64,000 nt of DNA from Clytia hemisphaerica (GCA_902728285.1 CACVBU010000575.1:383298-447297), one strand, 5' to 3'; shown: positions 24,903-37,108, numbered from the stretch's first letter. Translations and numbers: made by a program. The notes: a model not told the origin generated them from the letters alone.

Positions 24903-26933
24903 AGAGGAAGAGAAGACGGGAACACAGTCTAAGTAATCATTTTAGTCCGGTTGCTTGAGATTGTTTTTAAACTTGAAACATTGTGAGGTCCAGCTTCTTT
25001 CACCACCATGGATGTGTTTTTTTAAAATGAGGATTTATTATTATTCATGATTTGGGTATAGAGGCTAGTTAAGCGAGAGCACCATCGGCTAATTCAGTAT
25101 GAAAAGTTCTTATACACTGTGTGGGAGAACATAGTTTTTTCGCTCTCCCTCGCATGCACTTCACTTTCTATAACATGCACTTTAGTATGTTTTGTAAGTT
25201 ATTTTTCTAGAAATTCGAAGATAAAAAGCGATATTTTTAAGAAGTAAACTTTTTGTATGAACAGTAGTGAAATTTATGGCTATAGGGCGTCAATGGCGTT
25301 TCACGCCCAAAAGCCACCCACGAAGCGAAGGGAGTAGTGAAGTATTTTTTGAAATGAAATAATTTTTATTTTAACTTTGTAGATAGATTTACTTTTTTCA
25401 AATAGTTCCAAAGATTGATCTATGGTGGAGATCCCTAAAAGTTATTCGAAATCCTTATAAGGAATTCCCCAGCTCTCTCCACCATAGATTTCCTTTATCA
25501 GATTATTTTGTGTGTGTGTTTGTTTGTGAGTGTATTTTATGTTTTTTATTTTATGGAGACGCCATTTTTTGTTTGTTTTTGACATCATGTTCCTTTTTAT
25601 TGTCAACGGCGTATAATGCTCACTAATTCATCTACCACTATGTACTTTGAGAGCTTGTTCTCAGAAAGTACTATCGTGTAAGCCAGGCTTTAGAAGTAAT
25701 GCTTGAACTAGAATATTCGAATTCTTGAGCATTTTGTTGTTTACTTTTGCCTGAATTTGTTTAGGGTTTTCGTATAACTTTTGTTCCAATTTAATTAAAT
25801 GACTTTAATAATAACGCTTTTTCTTTAAATCGCATTCCAACTATATTGTAAAAAACTTTTTATCATACTTTTTTCATATGTTTGTAAGAGGGAAGTATTA
25901 TTGACGGATTCGAGGTGACCGAGTGTATAACTCGAACCCGTAATTGGTATATTTTTCAACTCGATTTATCGGCAACTCGGTCGCTTCAAATCTTTCTAGT
26001 TTATAGACTATACTACCTAGTTCCTTAAACTTTTTCAACAATTTCTAAAAAATTCGTATTATTTTCTTATACGACCAACTCTAACATAAAAATTTTAATT
26101 GTAAAACATTTTCAAAAATTTTCCTACAAAAATTACATCAAGTTTTACGATAATTTATGTATATTTCTTCACAGAAGTTTATTTGAAAAATATATTTTGG
26201 CAAGTGTCGATAAAAAAGGGGTGTGGTTGTTTGTTTTTTTCGAGGGCGGGCGTTTTTTTGGAGGCGAGGATTAAGAAGAGTGACTTCTGACTTGGGAGCT
26301 GAGTAGAAGTCGGTAATAATAAGCTCCGCAGCATCACTGGGCAAACTGTCTTTTTGGTGTAAAACCCTACTGAGACAAAATCACATTAAGTAGGAAACCG
26401 CATCAAAAGAATACATTTATTCACCTAATGCCTGGTTTTATCTAGATTCTTTTTCTCGTTCTAACAATTGCTGACTGGATTAAAAGTACTAATACCTTTA
26501 GAAGGTTGACATCCAGATTTTTCTTTTATCTTCAAGGATGACTTACCTTGAGAAGGTTTGCACAAATTAGATTTGATGTTTCTTGGTTGAAATATTTTGG
26601 AAATAAATGTCAATCTTTCCCAGGCAGCTTTCTTGCGTGCTTCTTCTACTTGGTAAATAGAGGGAGCTTAGTAATGCTCAGAAAATTAGTAACTTTACAA
26701 GCTTCCTGGCATGTTTTTAAGCATTTTTGTGTGTGACATTCAAAATTAGAGGTGTAGATTTAAGGTTTCTAAAATAAAATTACCTTTGTATTATCTATCG
26801 GACATGTTGCATTTCTTTCGGACAGACTATTCAACCATTTCTTCTCATTATATTTTTCAGAGAGCAAACAAACAAAATAAAATAATAACAAAATTAACAA
26901 TACTGGTGACGTCATCAAAACAATAAATTCAAG
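24903..26933. other. intergenic region between the two innexins
   Basis: 3' UTR of innexin 1, then about 2 kb without a recognisable exon. It holds a 71-bp palindrome (25419-25489, ATCTATGGTGGAGA ends) and an imperfect inverted pair (about 25908-25991, GACCGAGT arms). The upstream end of innexin 2 must lie in its last part. Confidence 0.5.
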
Positions 26934-29900
26934 ATGGCGATGGTAGCAACGGATCTCAAGGGGATGCTTAGCATCTCCATAAAATCCCGACACGATTCAC
27001 ATTCGGACCAATATAACCGTATCTTTATGGTGAAATTAATGTTGGTTTGTTGCGTTGTCATGGGAATCTCGTGGTATTCCGATTCAATCTCGTGCATTAT
27101 TCCAGGTATGAATCCCGATTTTTTATCCAAGTTTCCCCGAATTTTGAAAGTGAATTCCTGGATAGTAATTTATGGCTACCATATTGTGTCCTGATCAAAT
27201 TTCGTCCAATTTTGAAACCTTTAATCCCAGTTTCAGCCCTGTTTCCTTTATTGGCTCGCAGAACAAATTTTCGCAGTATAATAATATCAATAGAAAGTAG
27301 TGTTTTAGATTTTTCTCGAATTATTCAGTTTCGATCATTAATCTTTAGTTTCCCGATTTACTCAAGTCGAGTTTCATCATTAAAATAGCTTTATAAATAA
27401 TATTTTTCAGGTGCTCACGGAATTGACGGGGGTTTTGTCTCCTCAACATGTTGGATTCAGGGGGTATACATCTATAAAGAATTGAGAGCACGTGTTGATG
27501 AAGTGGCTTATTTTGGTATACCCAAAGATATCGATCTTGATGGTATTCTTCATGATACACCAAACAAAGAGTTATGCCCACTGGAACCAAGATTGTCAAA
27601 GAAAGTTAAGGAAGGGTGTACCCCAATGGAAAAGACTTATTTCCTCCAAGTAAGCCTCGTCACCAGTCCTCTTTCCGTCTTTTCTTGATGAACAGACTAC
27701 ACTTGAAATTTTATTACGATTGAACCATCATAACTCTGATGTCTCCCTAACTCGAGCAAGTTTGCTTGTTCTTTCAGTTTACAATGCCTTATAAACCTTA
27801 CTCCATAACTCGAACAAATTTTTGCTCCCAGTGTGACTCCATTGCAATGTCTTCTGACATTATATCAGGGACCCAATAGCTGATTGGTTGTAAGTGACGT
27901 AAAGTTAGTCAAAATGTCATTTTCAACCAATCAGCTGTTGGGTCCGTTGAAGACATTGCAATGATGTACATCATGAATATCCAAAACATTATGTAATCCT
28001 CTACTATCCTTTCTTTTCAGTACCAATACTTTCCCTTCCTGATCGCTGCTTTGGCCATCATTTTCTATGCCCCATACCTCTTGTTCCGTGCTGTCAACAA
28101 CGATCTCATCTCATTGAAAGATAATGTGAAAAGCGACGAAAAAGACGCTGAAAAAATCGCCAAACATTACTTCAGTCAAAAGACTAACCCTAACAGGTAT
28201 ATAAAAATGTTTTACCGGACGTAATTCTCAATTCTATAGGAGTAGCTTCCTCCCCTACTTTCGGGCACGTAGCTAAAGAATGGGTTTCCCTTGACTGCGG
28301 TTGCAAACTCACTCATTTACTTAATTCTAAATTTCTCACTTGGCAATCGCTGGAGGATAGATAACGACTTTTTTTTACTTGATAGGATTTCAAGGAGATT
28401 CAAAGTAAAGCTTCTCCTTGGTTTGTTTCTTGGAGTCGGTTTGAGTATTATAGATATTCCTATATTCGAAGTTCGAAATAGCGAAAGTCCACTGTAATTA
28501 AGACATGTATTTGCACTTATTTGACCAGCTGTTATTTTCAATCTCCAACAGAAACAATGCAGGTCGCATTCTTGGAAACATCTTGGTCAAAGTTTTATAT
28601 TTGGTTGCTAACGTGGTCACACTTACCGGATTAAATCGATTGTTGAATGGAGAATTCATCGGATACGGAAACAAATGGATCGAATGGACCGGCCTTCAAA
28701 ACACCATCCAATATGATTATATGGGAATGAGAGATCACCCTAAACCAGGTTTGTTCACTTAATCCGAATCGGTTTCATATTTCCCGATAATTATTCCCCG
28801 GCTTTCCTTACTCTTCAAAACATATGAGGTTAGAAATCACCCTAATAGTTTTGTTTACATATCCCAAATCGGTTTCATGTTTCCCAAAAGTTCTCCCGTA
28901 TATAACCAGGATATAACCCACCTTTGACTCGCCTCAGAGAATCCTTTTTCATACACAACAACCTACATTAAAGATAAAGACACTTAACCACAAATCTCTC
29001 TTTTCCAAATAGGAAACATCCTTCTCCCACCATTCGGTTACTGCGAGGTCCGCGCGTCCGCTAAAGACATCAAAGAATCGTATGCCAATCAGCATAAATT
29101 CGTTTGTGAATTATCTCAAAACATTTTGTACCAATACGCTTTGGTTGTCTTGTGGTTCGCCCTTATCATTGGAATCGTTGTTTCCGTCATCGGACTTTTG
29201 TTGTTGATCATTCACTACATTGTCGGTGTCTTTGGTATCAAGTAAGTTTTTTTTCGGACAGAAGAACAAATTTTCGTACACTCTTGTCTATTCAAATTCA
29301 TAGATGAAATTATTTGACTTTAGTTTGATAATCTTAAGTAAGTTGATGAATTTTTTTTTCAGACAGAGTCAACTTAATTTCATAATTTCGAGCACGATTA
29401 ACTTACTTCGTTACCTATTGATGAGGCGCTAACATAATTTTAAAACATAATTTTCAACATGATTTGTCCTACTCTCAAAATTCACTAGAAATTGTACAAA
29501 TTTTACTGTGTCGTATTATCGTGCAATATTTTGGTAATACAGTCGTATTATCGTGCAATCTTTTGGTAATACGGTCGTATTATCGTGCAATATTTTGGTA
29601 ATACGGTCGTATTATCGTGCAATCTTTTGGTAATACGGTCGTATTATCGTGTAATCTTTTGGTAATACGGTCGTATTATCGTGCAATCTTTTGGTAATAC
29701 AGTCGTATTATCGTGCAATCTTTTGGTAATACAGTCGTATTATCGTGCAATCTTTTGGTAATACGGTTAGTGCTCTTTAATTCAATGTAACTAAGATCCG
29801 CTTCATCATTTAATAATATCGAGAGTTGCCATCAATAAGAAACAAGAAACTCGACGCTCTATCATACGATACGCTCCCTTCGATGAAAATTAATTCCCCT

Positions 29901-30224
29901 TGGAAATCAAATTAGTAAGAGAGCGTCAACTGTATTCACGAGCCTTTTTATCAAAAATTTCGTTTTTCATTATTTAGAGCTGATGGACCAGTTGCCAAGA
30001 GAATCTTCAAAACACTGTCGTTCCGTGAGTTGGAATACTTAGAGTTCATCCGAAAACGCGATATCGTCCTTTACGGAGAGATCTTGGACCACCTGAAAAA
30101 CGACCGCCTTCACGAAGTCGCCCCGCCCAGCAACCGCGATGACGCCCCACTTTACCCGTCTTTACCAAACAAAGACAGGTACCCTGATGAACAAAAACGA
30201 CCTGATTATGACGGTGGATATTAA
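26934..30224 (+). CDS. innexin gene 2 (gap-junction/hemichannel protein, 419 aa)
   Basis: Tandem paralogue of gene 1, about 2 kb downstream on the same strand. Exons: 1 26934-27105, 2 27411-27649, 3a 28021-28196, 3b 28552-28748, 4 29013-29241, 5 29978-30224. Exons 1, 2 and 4 have the same lengths as in gene 1. Exons 3a and 3b together equal gene 1 exon 3 (373 nt), so this gene has one additional intron (28197-28551). Conserved features are the RHDSHSDQYNRIF N-terminus, CIIP and CWIQG in E1, YQYFPF in TM2, YDYMGMRDHPKPG in the E2 region, PPFGYCEV and FVCEL, TM4, and an FRELEYLEFIRKRD motif starting the C-terminal tail. The tail after that diverges and is acidic/basic. No second first exon was found. 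Introns contain a MITE (27841-27962), a 32-bp tandem array and a pogo-like MITE. Confidence 0.93.
27841..27962. mobile_element. MITE with ATTGCAATGTCTTC inverted ends
   Basis: This element of about 122 bp has long inverted arms: ATTGCAATGTCTTC, then GGACCCAATAGCTGATTGG, mirrored at the right with CCAATCAGCTGTTGGGTCC. It lies in innexin 2 intron 2. Confidence 0.8.
28749..28801 (+). promoter_or_regulatory. conserved intronic block, innexin 2 counterpart
   Basis: See 23823-23875. It has the same weak GTTTGT donor and downstream sequence. A degenerate repeat of its core (AAATCGGTTTCATGTTTCCC) follows about 70 bp further on. Confidence 0.6.
29510..29765. repeat. 32-bp tandem repeat, 8 units
   Basis: Eight consecutive 32-bp units start at 29510, 29542, 29574, 29606, 29638, 29670, 29702 and 29734. 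Units differ at few positions (ATATT/ATCTT, GTGCAATC/GTGTAATC, final A/G). Each unit contains the short inverted arms CGTATTA and TAATACG. It lies in the last intron of innexin 2 and abuts a MITE end. Confidence 0.95.
29765..29932. mobile_element. pogo/Tigger-like MITE abutting the tandem array
   Basis: The right end GAGAGCGTCAACTG is followed by TA. The left end (CGGTTAGTGCTCTTTAATTC) is degenerate. Internal segments match the element at 39290-39463 in reverse orientation (GATACGCTCCCTTCGATGAA). Confidence 0.65.
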
Positions 30225-32055
30225 GTATGTTTCAAAACCAGTATACCTCAAAAGTGGAAAGGATACTTCAAAACCATACCAAGGGATGTGTCAAAACCAG
30301 GGCATGTAGAATGCTTAGACGATTAGAAAATTAAGATTCGCCTAAATTCATAGAATTGAGTCTTATTCGAAATTTTCCTCAACGAAACCTTTAGAGTGGG
30401 TAGATAAACCTCGTAGATGTGTTTTTGGTTAAGTATGCACCATCCGTTTTCTATTTTTGTAAATCTATCAGACAACCTTGAGAACCTTGAGGGTTTTCTC
30501 TTCGTGGCTCGATTTGTAGATATTCTATCAAGCTTGAAAGGAAATCCCGCCTTCGTTTTCATTTTTCATTAGAATCCTTCTATAGTAATTACGCCATTTT
30601 TCGCTAGTATTTTTTCGTAATTACATATTTTTCGATACTTCCACATTCTTGTAAAACGTTTTTTTAAGCAATTTCATTTATTTTTTTGTTTTCATTTTAG
30701 AAAATTGTTCGCAAGCATTTTTCTGTTTTATGTTTTAAAAAGTACCTTCAAGCTCCATTTTAGTTTTTATTTCTGACGTTGATTTTGTCATTATTTTGGT
30801 GGTCAATGCTAGTTCTAGCTCAGTTCTGCTGAAATTTTCCTGAACTTTTTAATGGTAGAATTGTAGCATTAACCACAAGATTTTAATGGCACTTGGCTGG
30901 TAGCATCCAATTTTACAAATTTCGATTTTAAGTCATTTTAATGTTTTTAAAACTTTTATGTTTTTTGCATATTCTAGTTTTTATGGGATAACATTTTTGA
31001 TATGAAGTGAAATAAGGTCACTTACTTTTTTTATGGGAAGAGTCTTAATTCAAAATTGGTGTCGCTGTTAACGAAATTATATATTTTCGAAATTTTGCTG
31101 ACTCAGCAGGCATTGAGACAAGAATAAAAACTCCTTTTTTCACTCACATCACTCAGGGTAACAATAGTATATTAACGTAACGTTTTTTATTAGAAGAAAG
31201 CTAAAAAGTAATATTTTAGTAGTATTTTGGAAAACCAAAGTATTTTTCATTGTATAATAGATTTCATCACCGACTTTTGTAAAGCCCTGTAATCCTGTTT
31301 TTTTCTCGATATAGTAAAACTTTTTATGACCAAAAACACAATAAAAAACATGGACTGTCGATTCATTTTCAGCCTCCTTCCCCTTTTTTCCAAATTGTTC
31401 TCACAATATCGAGTTCTTGCAATTTTCAAAGATGTCCTTATTCAATTGAATTTTGACTTTCTTTGGATTACAATAAACTGAAAATTCTCTTGTATTTCAT
31501 TTTAAAATCTTGAAATATTCAAAACTTCTTGATTAAAATATAATATAGATATCTACAAAGCCTTTAGAAACATTACGTACAGCGCGTCTGTCCGAAAAAA
31601 AAAAGGAATCATGATTTATATATGTTTTGACTCTCTAATTCGATCTTCATAGGTCCAAAAATTGTCTTCGAATTAGAGAAAAAATTGAATAACAGAGGGT
31701 AATTTAAACTATTTTCCAGCTTAGAGAACCAATAGTCGTTTACAGAAAGATCCGGATAGTAGAAGTTCGAATTAGAGTGAAATGACCTCAGTAAAATGAG
31801 GTGGAAAATCCAGGTTGATCAGTAAAACGTGGTCGAAAATATCTAGGGTGGTCCAAAAAATGAGAAAACAAAATCCAAAAGGGGGTTCTGAAATCAACCA
31901 AATCAAATAAGAGGTTGTAAAAACTCCAGCTTTTCCCAATATAAGAAATCTCAACATAGGACCAAGTCACTGTAATATAAGAAATTATGAAGATATTACT
32001 TTATACAAAAATCGCCGGCTCCTTTTTTCCGGATACACGCTGTATTGGTCATTGA
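30225..32055. other. intergenic: innexin 2 3' side to LVN-like gene A 3' side
   Basis: AT-rich. ATTCGAA/AATTAGAGA-rich remnants of the pogo-like family lie around 31630-31790. A fragment of the GGAGTTTTTA family (about 31893-31931) is also present. No gene recognised. Confidence 0.4.
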
Positions 32056-33573
32056 TCAACGTCCAATGTTGACCAAATGGCAAGAAGAGAGGAATGAGCA
32101 TGATTTTCGTTGACAGTAAGATGGAAGCTCGAACAATGAAGGATTCACCGTTGGTTTGAAAGAATCAGCGTTGAAATCTTGGATATCGATCGGAGCCTTT
32201 AAAATGGATTGAAGTGAATTCAGTTATCATAAAAACATCCCCCTTCTCATGCTTAGTCACAGAATAATTTTTTCAGCCAGTAGGGGTAAAGATAACGGAC
32301 TGAAACTCGATGGGGATTGATATTCCCATAATTTTTATGGCTCGGGATTGAATTCCATTGTTTTTAAGTCAGAAAATTCAGTGGGATGGAAAGCGAGTAC
32401 AAAGGTTGGAGTATAATTTTCCACGTGAGACGTTATTTCAGCTATTTTTTCAGTGGAAAGGGGTCCCACCGGGTCTGGGAAAGGGGTGTATACAAGTTAG
32501 GAGAATAAAGAAACCAAAAAATATTGAAAATCTCTAATGGATAGGTCTTGGGTGGTCGCAGGCTAGAGCATATCGGTGACAAACGCTCGTCTGGTTAAAA
32601 CACAGTGTTCCCAGACCATCTTTCAAAAAATAAAGTCACCCTCCATAGCTCAAGCTAGTAAGTAAATTTATACGTGTTTGTATGTCAGTAATAAGTCATG
32701 GGGTTGAGGTGGAGTTTTTACAAGCTCTTACTTATTTGATTTGGTTGGTCGTTAAACAATTTTTTTGCTTTTTCTAAAGAACGCGTCATTTTTATTACTT
32801 CAAATTACCAATTATTAAAGAATCTTCTTATAAAAACTCCATCTTATCTAAAGTCATGGTTAATGAACATTACCTGATTTAGTTGCACCATTCTTCGATC
32901 AGATTGACGCTCGTAATAATAATTGTTTTGAAACCCTTTCTTGTTCCATTTATACATTCCATTATCAGAATTGACGAAGAGAGCTCCTTTGGTCCAATCT
33001 GGTTTCAAAATCCCACACCCTTGAGCTGAAGTGCAGCACCTAAGAATAAAATCAATCGAAAACATCTCGAGTCATTGGTTTTACCTCATTTTGGATAAGC
33101 ATTAAATTTGACCCTTTGCCCGCAAAATTGCTCAGAAAAACTCATATATTTTGAAACCTCTTAGACACCATCCTATAAATGAATCCTTCTTGGTAGAGCT
33201 TTGAAATTTTGAAAGAGTTGATTTCACTTTTTATTAGTATATATACTGACATGCAACATTCTTTCTTTTCTGGATAGATAAGCCACCGTTCGCCTTTTAC
33301 AGTGAGCTGTGTACAAGGCGTGTCTTCGAAAAAACGAACACCGTTGAATCCACAGTAACGGTCGTAGCGTCCGTTCGCGCGGTCCACGCGGTAGCGTAAG
33401 TTCTTGAAATCGTAATAGTAGGTCCCTGTTGTTGTATGGGTACCAATGACTGGGTAATAGAAGGTTTCTTTGAATGTTTGAGTGAACTGGACGGGCCAAG
33501 GTGCAGGGTTAGATGGATCTGTAAGGCCAAGTTGCGCAAAAGCAAAAATGGTGAGAAGTTGTAGAGACAGCAT
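32056..33573 (-). CDS. secreted cysteine-rich LVN1.2/ependymin-related protein, copy A (209 aa)
   Basis: Three exons on the minus strand: 33251-33573, 32874-33039 and 32056-32196. Phase is continuous and the frame ends in TGA. The protein has a signal peptide (MLSLQLLTIFAFAQLGLT), then WPVQFTQTFKETFYYPVIG, a YYYDFKNLRYRVDRANGRYD block, RWLIYPEKKECCMCC, GCGILKPDWTKG, and a C-terminal SYCQRKSCSFLSSC. The layout (aromatic N-terminal block, RYD and CC motifs, CG.LKPDW) resembles the LVN1.2/ependymin-related secreted proteins of invertebrates. Function is not established. The first donor is AT|GTCAGT, weaker than in copy B. The last intron holds a GGAGTTTTTA MITE (32706-32844) and has no counterpart in copy B. 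The acceptor of exon 3 has a poor pyrimidine tract. Confidence 0.8.
32706..32844. mobile_element. GGAGTTTTTA-family MITE in LVN-like gene A intron 2
   Basis: The ends are GGTGGAGTTTTTACAAG and CTTATAAAAACTCCATCT. The body matches the copies at 7388 and 13903. Confidence 0.8.
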
Positions 33574-33886
33574 AGCGAGTTCTTTCCTCCTACAGTGTAT
33601 CTGATACTTGAATACAGGAATAGGTTGTGATTTTTGGCTTATAGCTGTTTGTTTGTTTGTCTTGGGTTCTAATGTTTTTATTACAACGATTTCTTTTTTC
33701 TTTTCTCTATTCTTGTTTTGGCATACACAAATAACCTGGTTTCTTCGCTCTAGTAAATTCTTGCTTTTGTCAAGATTTTTCTATGACAATATATACACTG
33801 TAAATCAACTTTTCTAATATTTGAGGAAACTTCAAATCGAGAAATGAAGAACTAATTTATAATTGCTACACGGTGTTTGTTCCGTG

Positions 33887-33984
33887 CCCAGCTGGAACAC
33901 AACGTTGTCTCAACGTTCATCTAACGTTCACAACGTCCATATAACGTTAGATGAACGTTGAAGCAACGTTGTGTGCCAGCTGGG
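33887..33984. mobile_element. 98-bp palindromic MITE, CCCAGCTGG family, copy 2
   Basis: It has the same length and termini as the copy at 1174-1271. AACGTT is iterated along both arms. It lies between the two LVN-like genes. Confidence 0.8.
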
Positions 33985-34573
33985 TGCCTAATAACTTTTT
34001 TTTATCTCTCGATATTTCGCCCGAATTTGTCTAATACTTTTTACCACTGTGACTCTATTTATCTAAATGAAAGGTTAAATGAAAATTTCAACACGAAATA
34101 ATTATCTCATAACTAAAACAGCTAAACATCTAGGGCCTAGGTTCATTAAGCCAAATTTTCCCAATCAAAATTGAAATCAAAAAATGGTTGCTGAAAAGAA
34201 TGGACATCGCTTAAGGTTGTCTGTTGTCTTAAAGGTTTTGTTTTTAAATAAGAGTGGTATCGTTCCCTTACTCATCAATATTAATTTACAAGCTTTTTCA
34301 CATTGGATTCAATGATACGGATATGGAGCAAGATAACAATAGGCAGACACTGTCCTTATATGAAATATATGTCTGGTATGAAACGGGAACACTTATGTAA
34401 AAATAAAACCTTGAAAGAGTTACTGATACAGATGAAAAAAAAAATCAAATTCAGTTTTAAAACTAATGAAATATATTTCAGAGTATGTAACATGTGAATA
34501 ATAAACATTTTAAAAAATCGTTTAATGTAAAGCCTGGAATAAATGCTGCTCCAAACGAGTCACATTAGGCGGT

Positions 34574-35763
34574 TTAACGGCGGCCGACCGCGCGACAAGT
34601 GGAAGCGTACGAGCATGCTTTTTGCTGACAATATGAAGGGAGCTCGAAAACTTTTGGGTCGACAGTTGGTTTAAATGAGTCTGGATCGTAATCTTGGATG
34701 TCGTTGGGAACTTGATTGATTCGGACCATTCGGCGATCGCTTTGGCGTTCAATGTAGAAATTATCCTGTAAGCCTTTTTGGTTCCATTTATACATTCCAT
34801 TGTCAGAATTGACGAAGAGAGCTCCTTTGGTCCAATCCGGTTTCAAAATACCGCACCCTTGAGCTGCAGTGCAGCACCTACAAGAGTAAGAAAACAATGA
34901 GTTTTAAGAAGCATTGGGAGTTAGGGGATACATATATCTGTCTGCTTGAAATTGATAAAAAAAGACCACCGTGAGTTTTACGTGAATTTTTTTGGAAATC
35001 GATTTTTTCTTGTTCTGTATTCTGACGGGAGTAACAAATGTCGGAAATCTCAATAAGATTAAGGAAAAACGATTTTACAGCCATTAGCAAATGTATTACT
35101 TATGAGGGTAAATTCTGAAAGAGCCTGAGCCAAGAAGAGACAGGAGTGGCACGCAGAAGCCGTAAGCTATAAATTCCTCAGACCCTTGGACTACTGTCCA
35201 ACTAACAGCATACAGCCGGTGACAAAATCCCAATTCAATTTCATTCTTTCGGCCTGTAAATCTACAATTTATCAGCCATCCTATGTCAATTGTGCGTATA
35301 TTTTATTCAGGGTGCATACGCACAAGTCACAATAAGGACGAAATGCATACACTTGCTCTGCCACCCAAATCTACTGAGTGTAGTTGGACAGAAACTCTAA
35401 TTCATATATCTTATAGGATACTCACATGCAGCAGTCTTTCTTCTCTGGGTAGATCAACCATCTTTGTCCTTTGATGACCAGTTGAGAGCAAGGAGTATTT
35501 TGGAAAGCGCGAACACCATTAAATCCACAGTAGCGGTCGTAACGTCCGTTCGCGCGGTCAATACGGTATCGCAAGTTCTTGAAATCGTAGTAGTAGGTCC
35601 CTGTCGTTGTATGGGTGCCAATTACTGGGTAATAGAAGGTTTCTTTGAAAGTTTGTGTGAATTGTGCGGGCCATGGTGTTGGATCTGAAGGTTGTGCCGC
35701 TAGGCCGAGTTGAGCCAGTGCAGCAACTGTTACTAAATGAAGTAAACCCATTTTCGAATCCAC
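34574..35763 (-). CDS. secreted cysteine-rich LVN1.2/ependymin-related protein, copy B (213 aa)
   Basis: Two exons on the minus strand: 35426-35763 (start MDSKM, or Met5) and 34574-34877 (ends TAA). The donor AT|GTGAGT and acceptor TTGTAG|G join in phase 2 at the CCM-CC motif, the same position as intron 1 of copy A. The signal peptide region is MGLLHLVTVAALAQLGLAA. The mature protein shows FTQTFKETFYYPVIG, YRIDRANGRYDRYCGFNG, RWLIYPEKKDCCMCC, GCGILKPDWTKG and SYCQQKACSYASTC. It is highly similar to copy A over exon 1 and less similar at the C-terminus. An ATTAAA-type poly(A) signal can be read on the minus strand at 34521-34526, about 50 nt past the stop. Secretion is likely; the ligand or role is unknown. 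Confidence 0.85.
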
Positions 35764-36881
35764 AAATCCTGTCTGTGTGTTTTCTGAGAGAATCTCTGAC
35801 TAGTGTCAGTTCGTATTTCTGTTTTTATAGTGTATTTGATTTCATTGAGAAATTTTTGCTGACTTGTTAAGTATATATGCGAAATCTGTGTTTTAATATT
35901 ATGATGCTGTAACATGAGCTCTCCTTCCTTTAGCTTTGTTAAGAAACATTGCAAGTAAATAAAGTGTTTTTGTCACTAATTCGATGGAGTGCGAACTATT
36001 TTCTTACATAAGTTTGTAGGTCGTTTTGAACAATAACATTATTACGGTTTCCACTTTCAAGAATCACATTTTTGATGTGAACTACAGTACCGTATTTACC
36101 GCTAACAATCCTAAAAGTTCACTCAACATTCAAATGAAAATATTTCCGCCAAAAAATAAGAATTTCCGAATAACTCGAGAGACGATAACCTTTAATATTT
36201 GATAAAAAAATTGAATTCCCTGCAGAATTTAGCTCTTAGTTTCTTCTGGAATTTTTAACCTGAGTTTTAACATTTAAGACTTAAGAAAGATCCATGGCTC
36301 AAAATGGTTCAATTACTGTAAGGCCGAGAATATAGCCTAGAAGCCACTGGACCTCCGAAATCGAAATATTGAAATTTAATGAAGTGTAAGTAATGAAATC
36401 ACGATTCTCGCCCGAACCTTAAATTTAGAAAAACATTAAAATTCGCGAAATTATACTTTGAGCTTCATTGTAGTACTGAGGGATCGGACATACGATGTCA
36501 GCAAATTTTCACATTTTGATCACTCTCTTCCCGTAGAAACCAGGTCTTACCTTGAAGTATAGCAACTTTGCAACAATTGTAATGACAGTTGTTTCTATAT
36601 GCTGATGATGATAGGTGTTTAAACAAAACATCGAGAAGAAACAGCTTTTTAAACACTTTTTTCGCGAAATGTTTTCGCCAAAGTCCAAAACTCCACCTCT
36701 ATTACACGTGAGCTGTGAACGAATAGAATTATGTCACCCTGTTTTTTCAAAAACAAATTATTAGTTTAGGAAGTTTGAAGTTAGCGATTTAGAACATGAA
36801 TTGTGTGAATATGCGAAAATTAGGTTGGCTAAGAGTCATCTATTCCAACTTAAAGGATTAGTTGAAGGCGATTTGGTGATA
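35764..36881. other. upstream of LVN-like gene B; no gene recognised
   Basis: It should contain the promoter of copy B on the minus strand. I could not identify specific elements. Confidence 0.35.
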
Positions 36882-37108
36882 CACGTTTTTTTTATAAGAA
36901 CATCCAAAAGCCTCAACTTTTTAAGTTTTAAGCCTAAAAATGTTCTTAACATGTTCTTATTTTTACCATTTTTTTACCATTTTTACCCATTTTTTAAGAA
37001 ATCGGGTGTTTTCGAGTCCGCAAAGCCTTAAAATGTTCTTCTTGTTCTTAACATTTTTTCCATCAAAGCCTTATGTTCTTATACAGTTTGATCTTATAAA
37101 AAAACGTG
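36882..37108. mobile_element. CACG/AAGAACAT-family MITE, reverse orientation
   Basis: CACGTTTTTTTTATAAGAAC at the left and TTATAAAAAAACGTG at the right, flanked by TA on both sides. The interior is the reverse family consensus with small deletions. Confidence 0.9.

Noticed and set aside
29510-29765. CRISPR-like direct repeat array
   Set aside because: Units are contiguous with no unique spacers, in a eukaryotic intron; it is a minisatellite.
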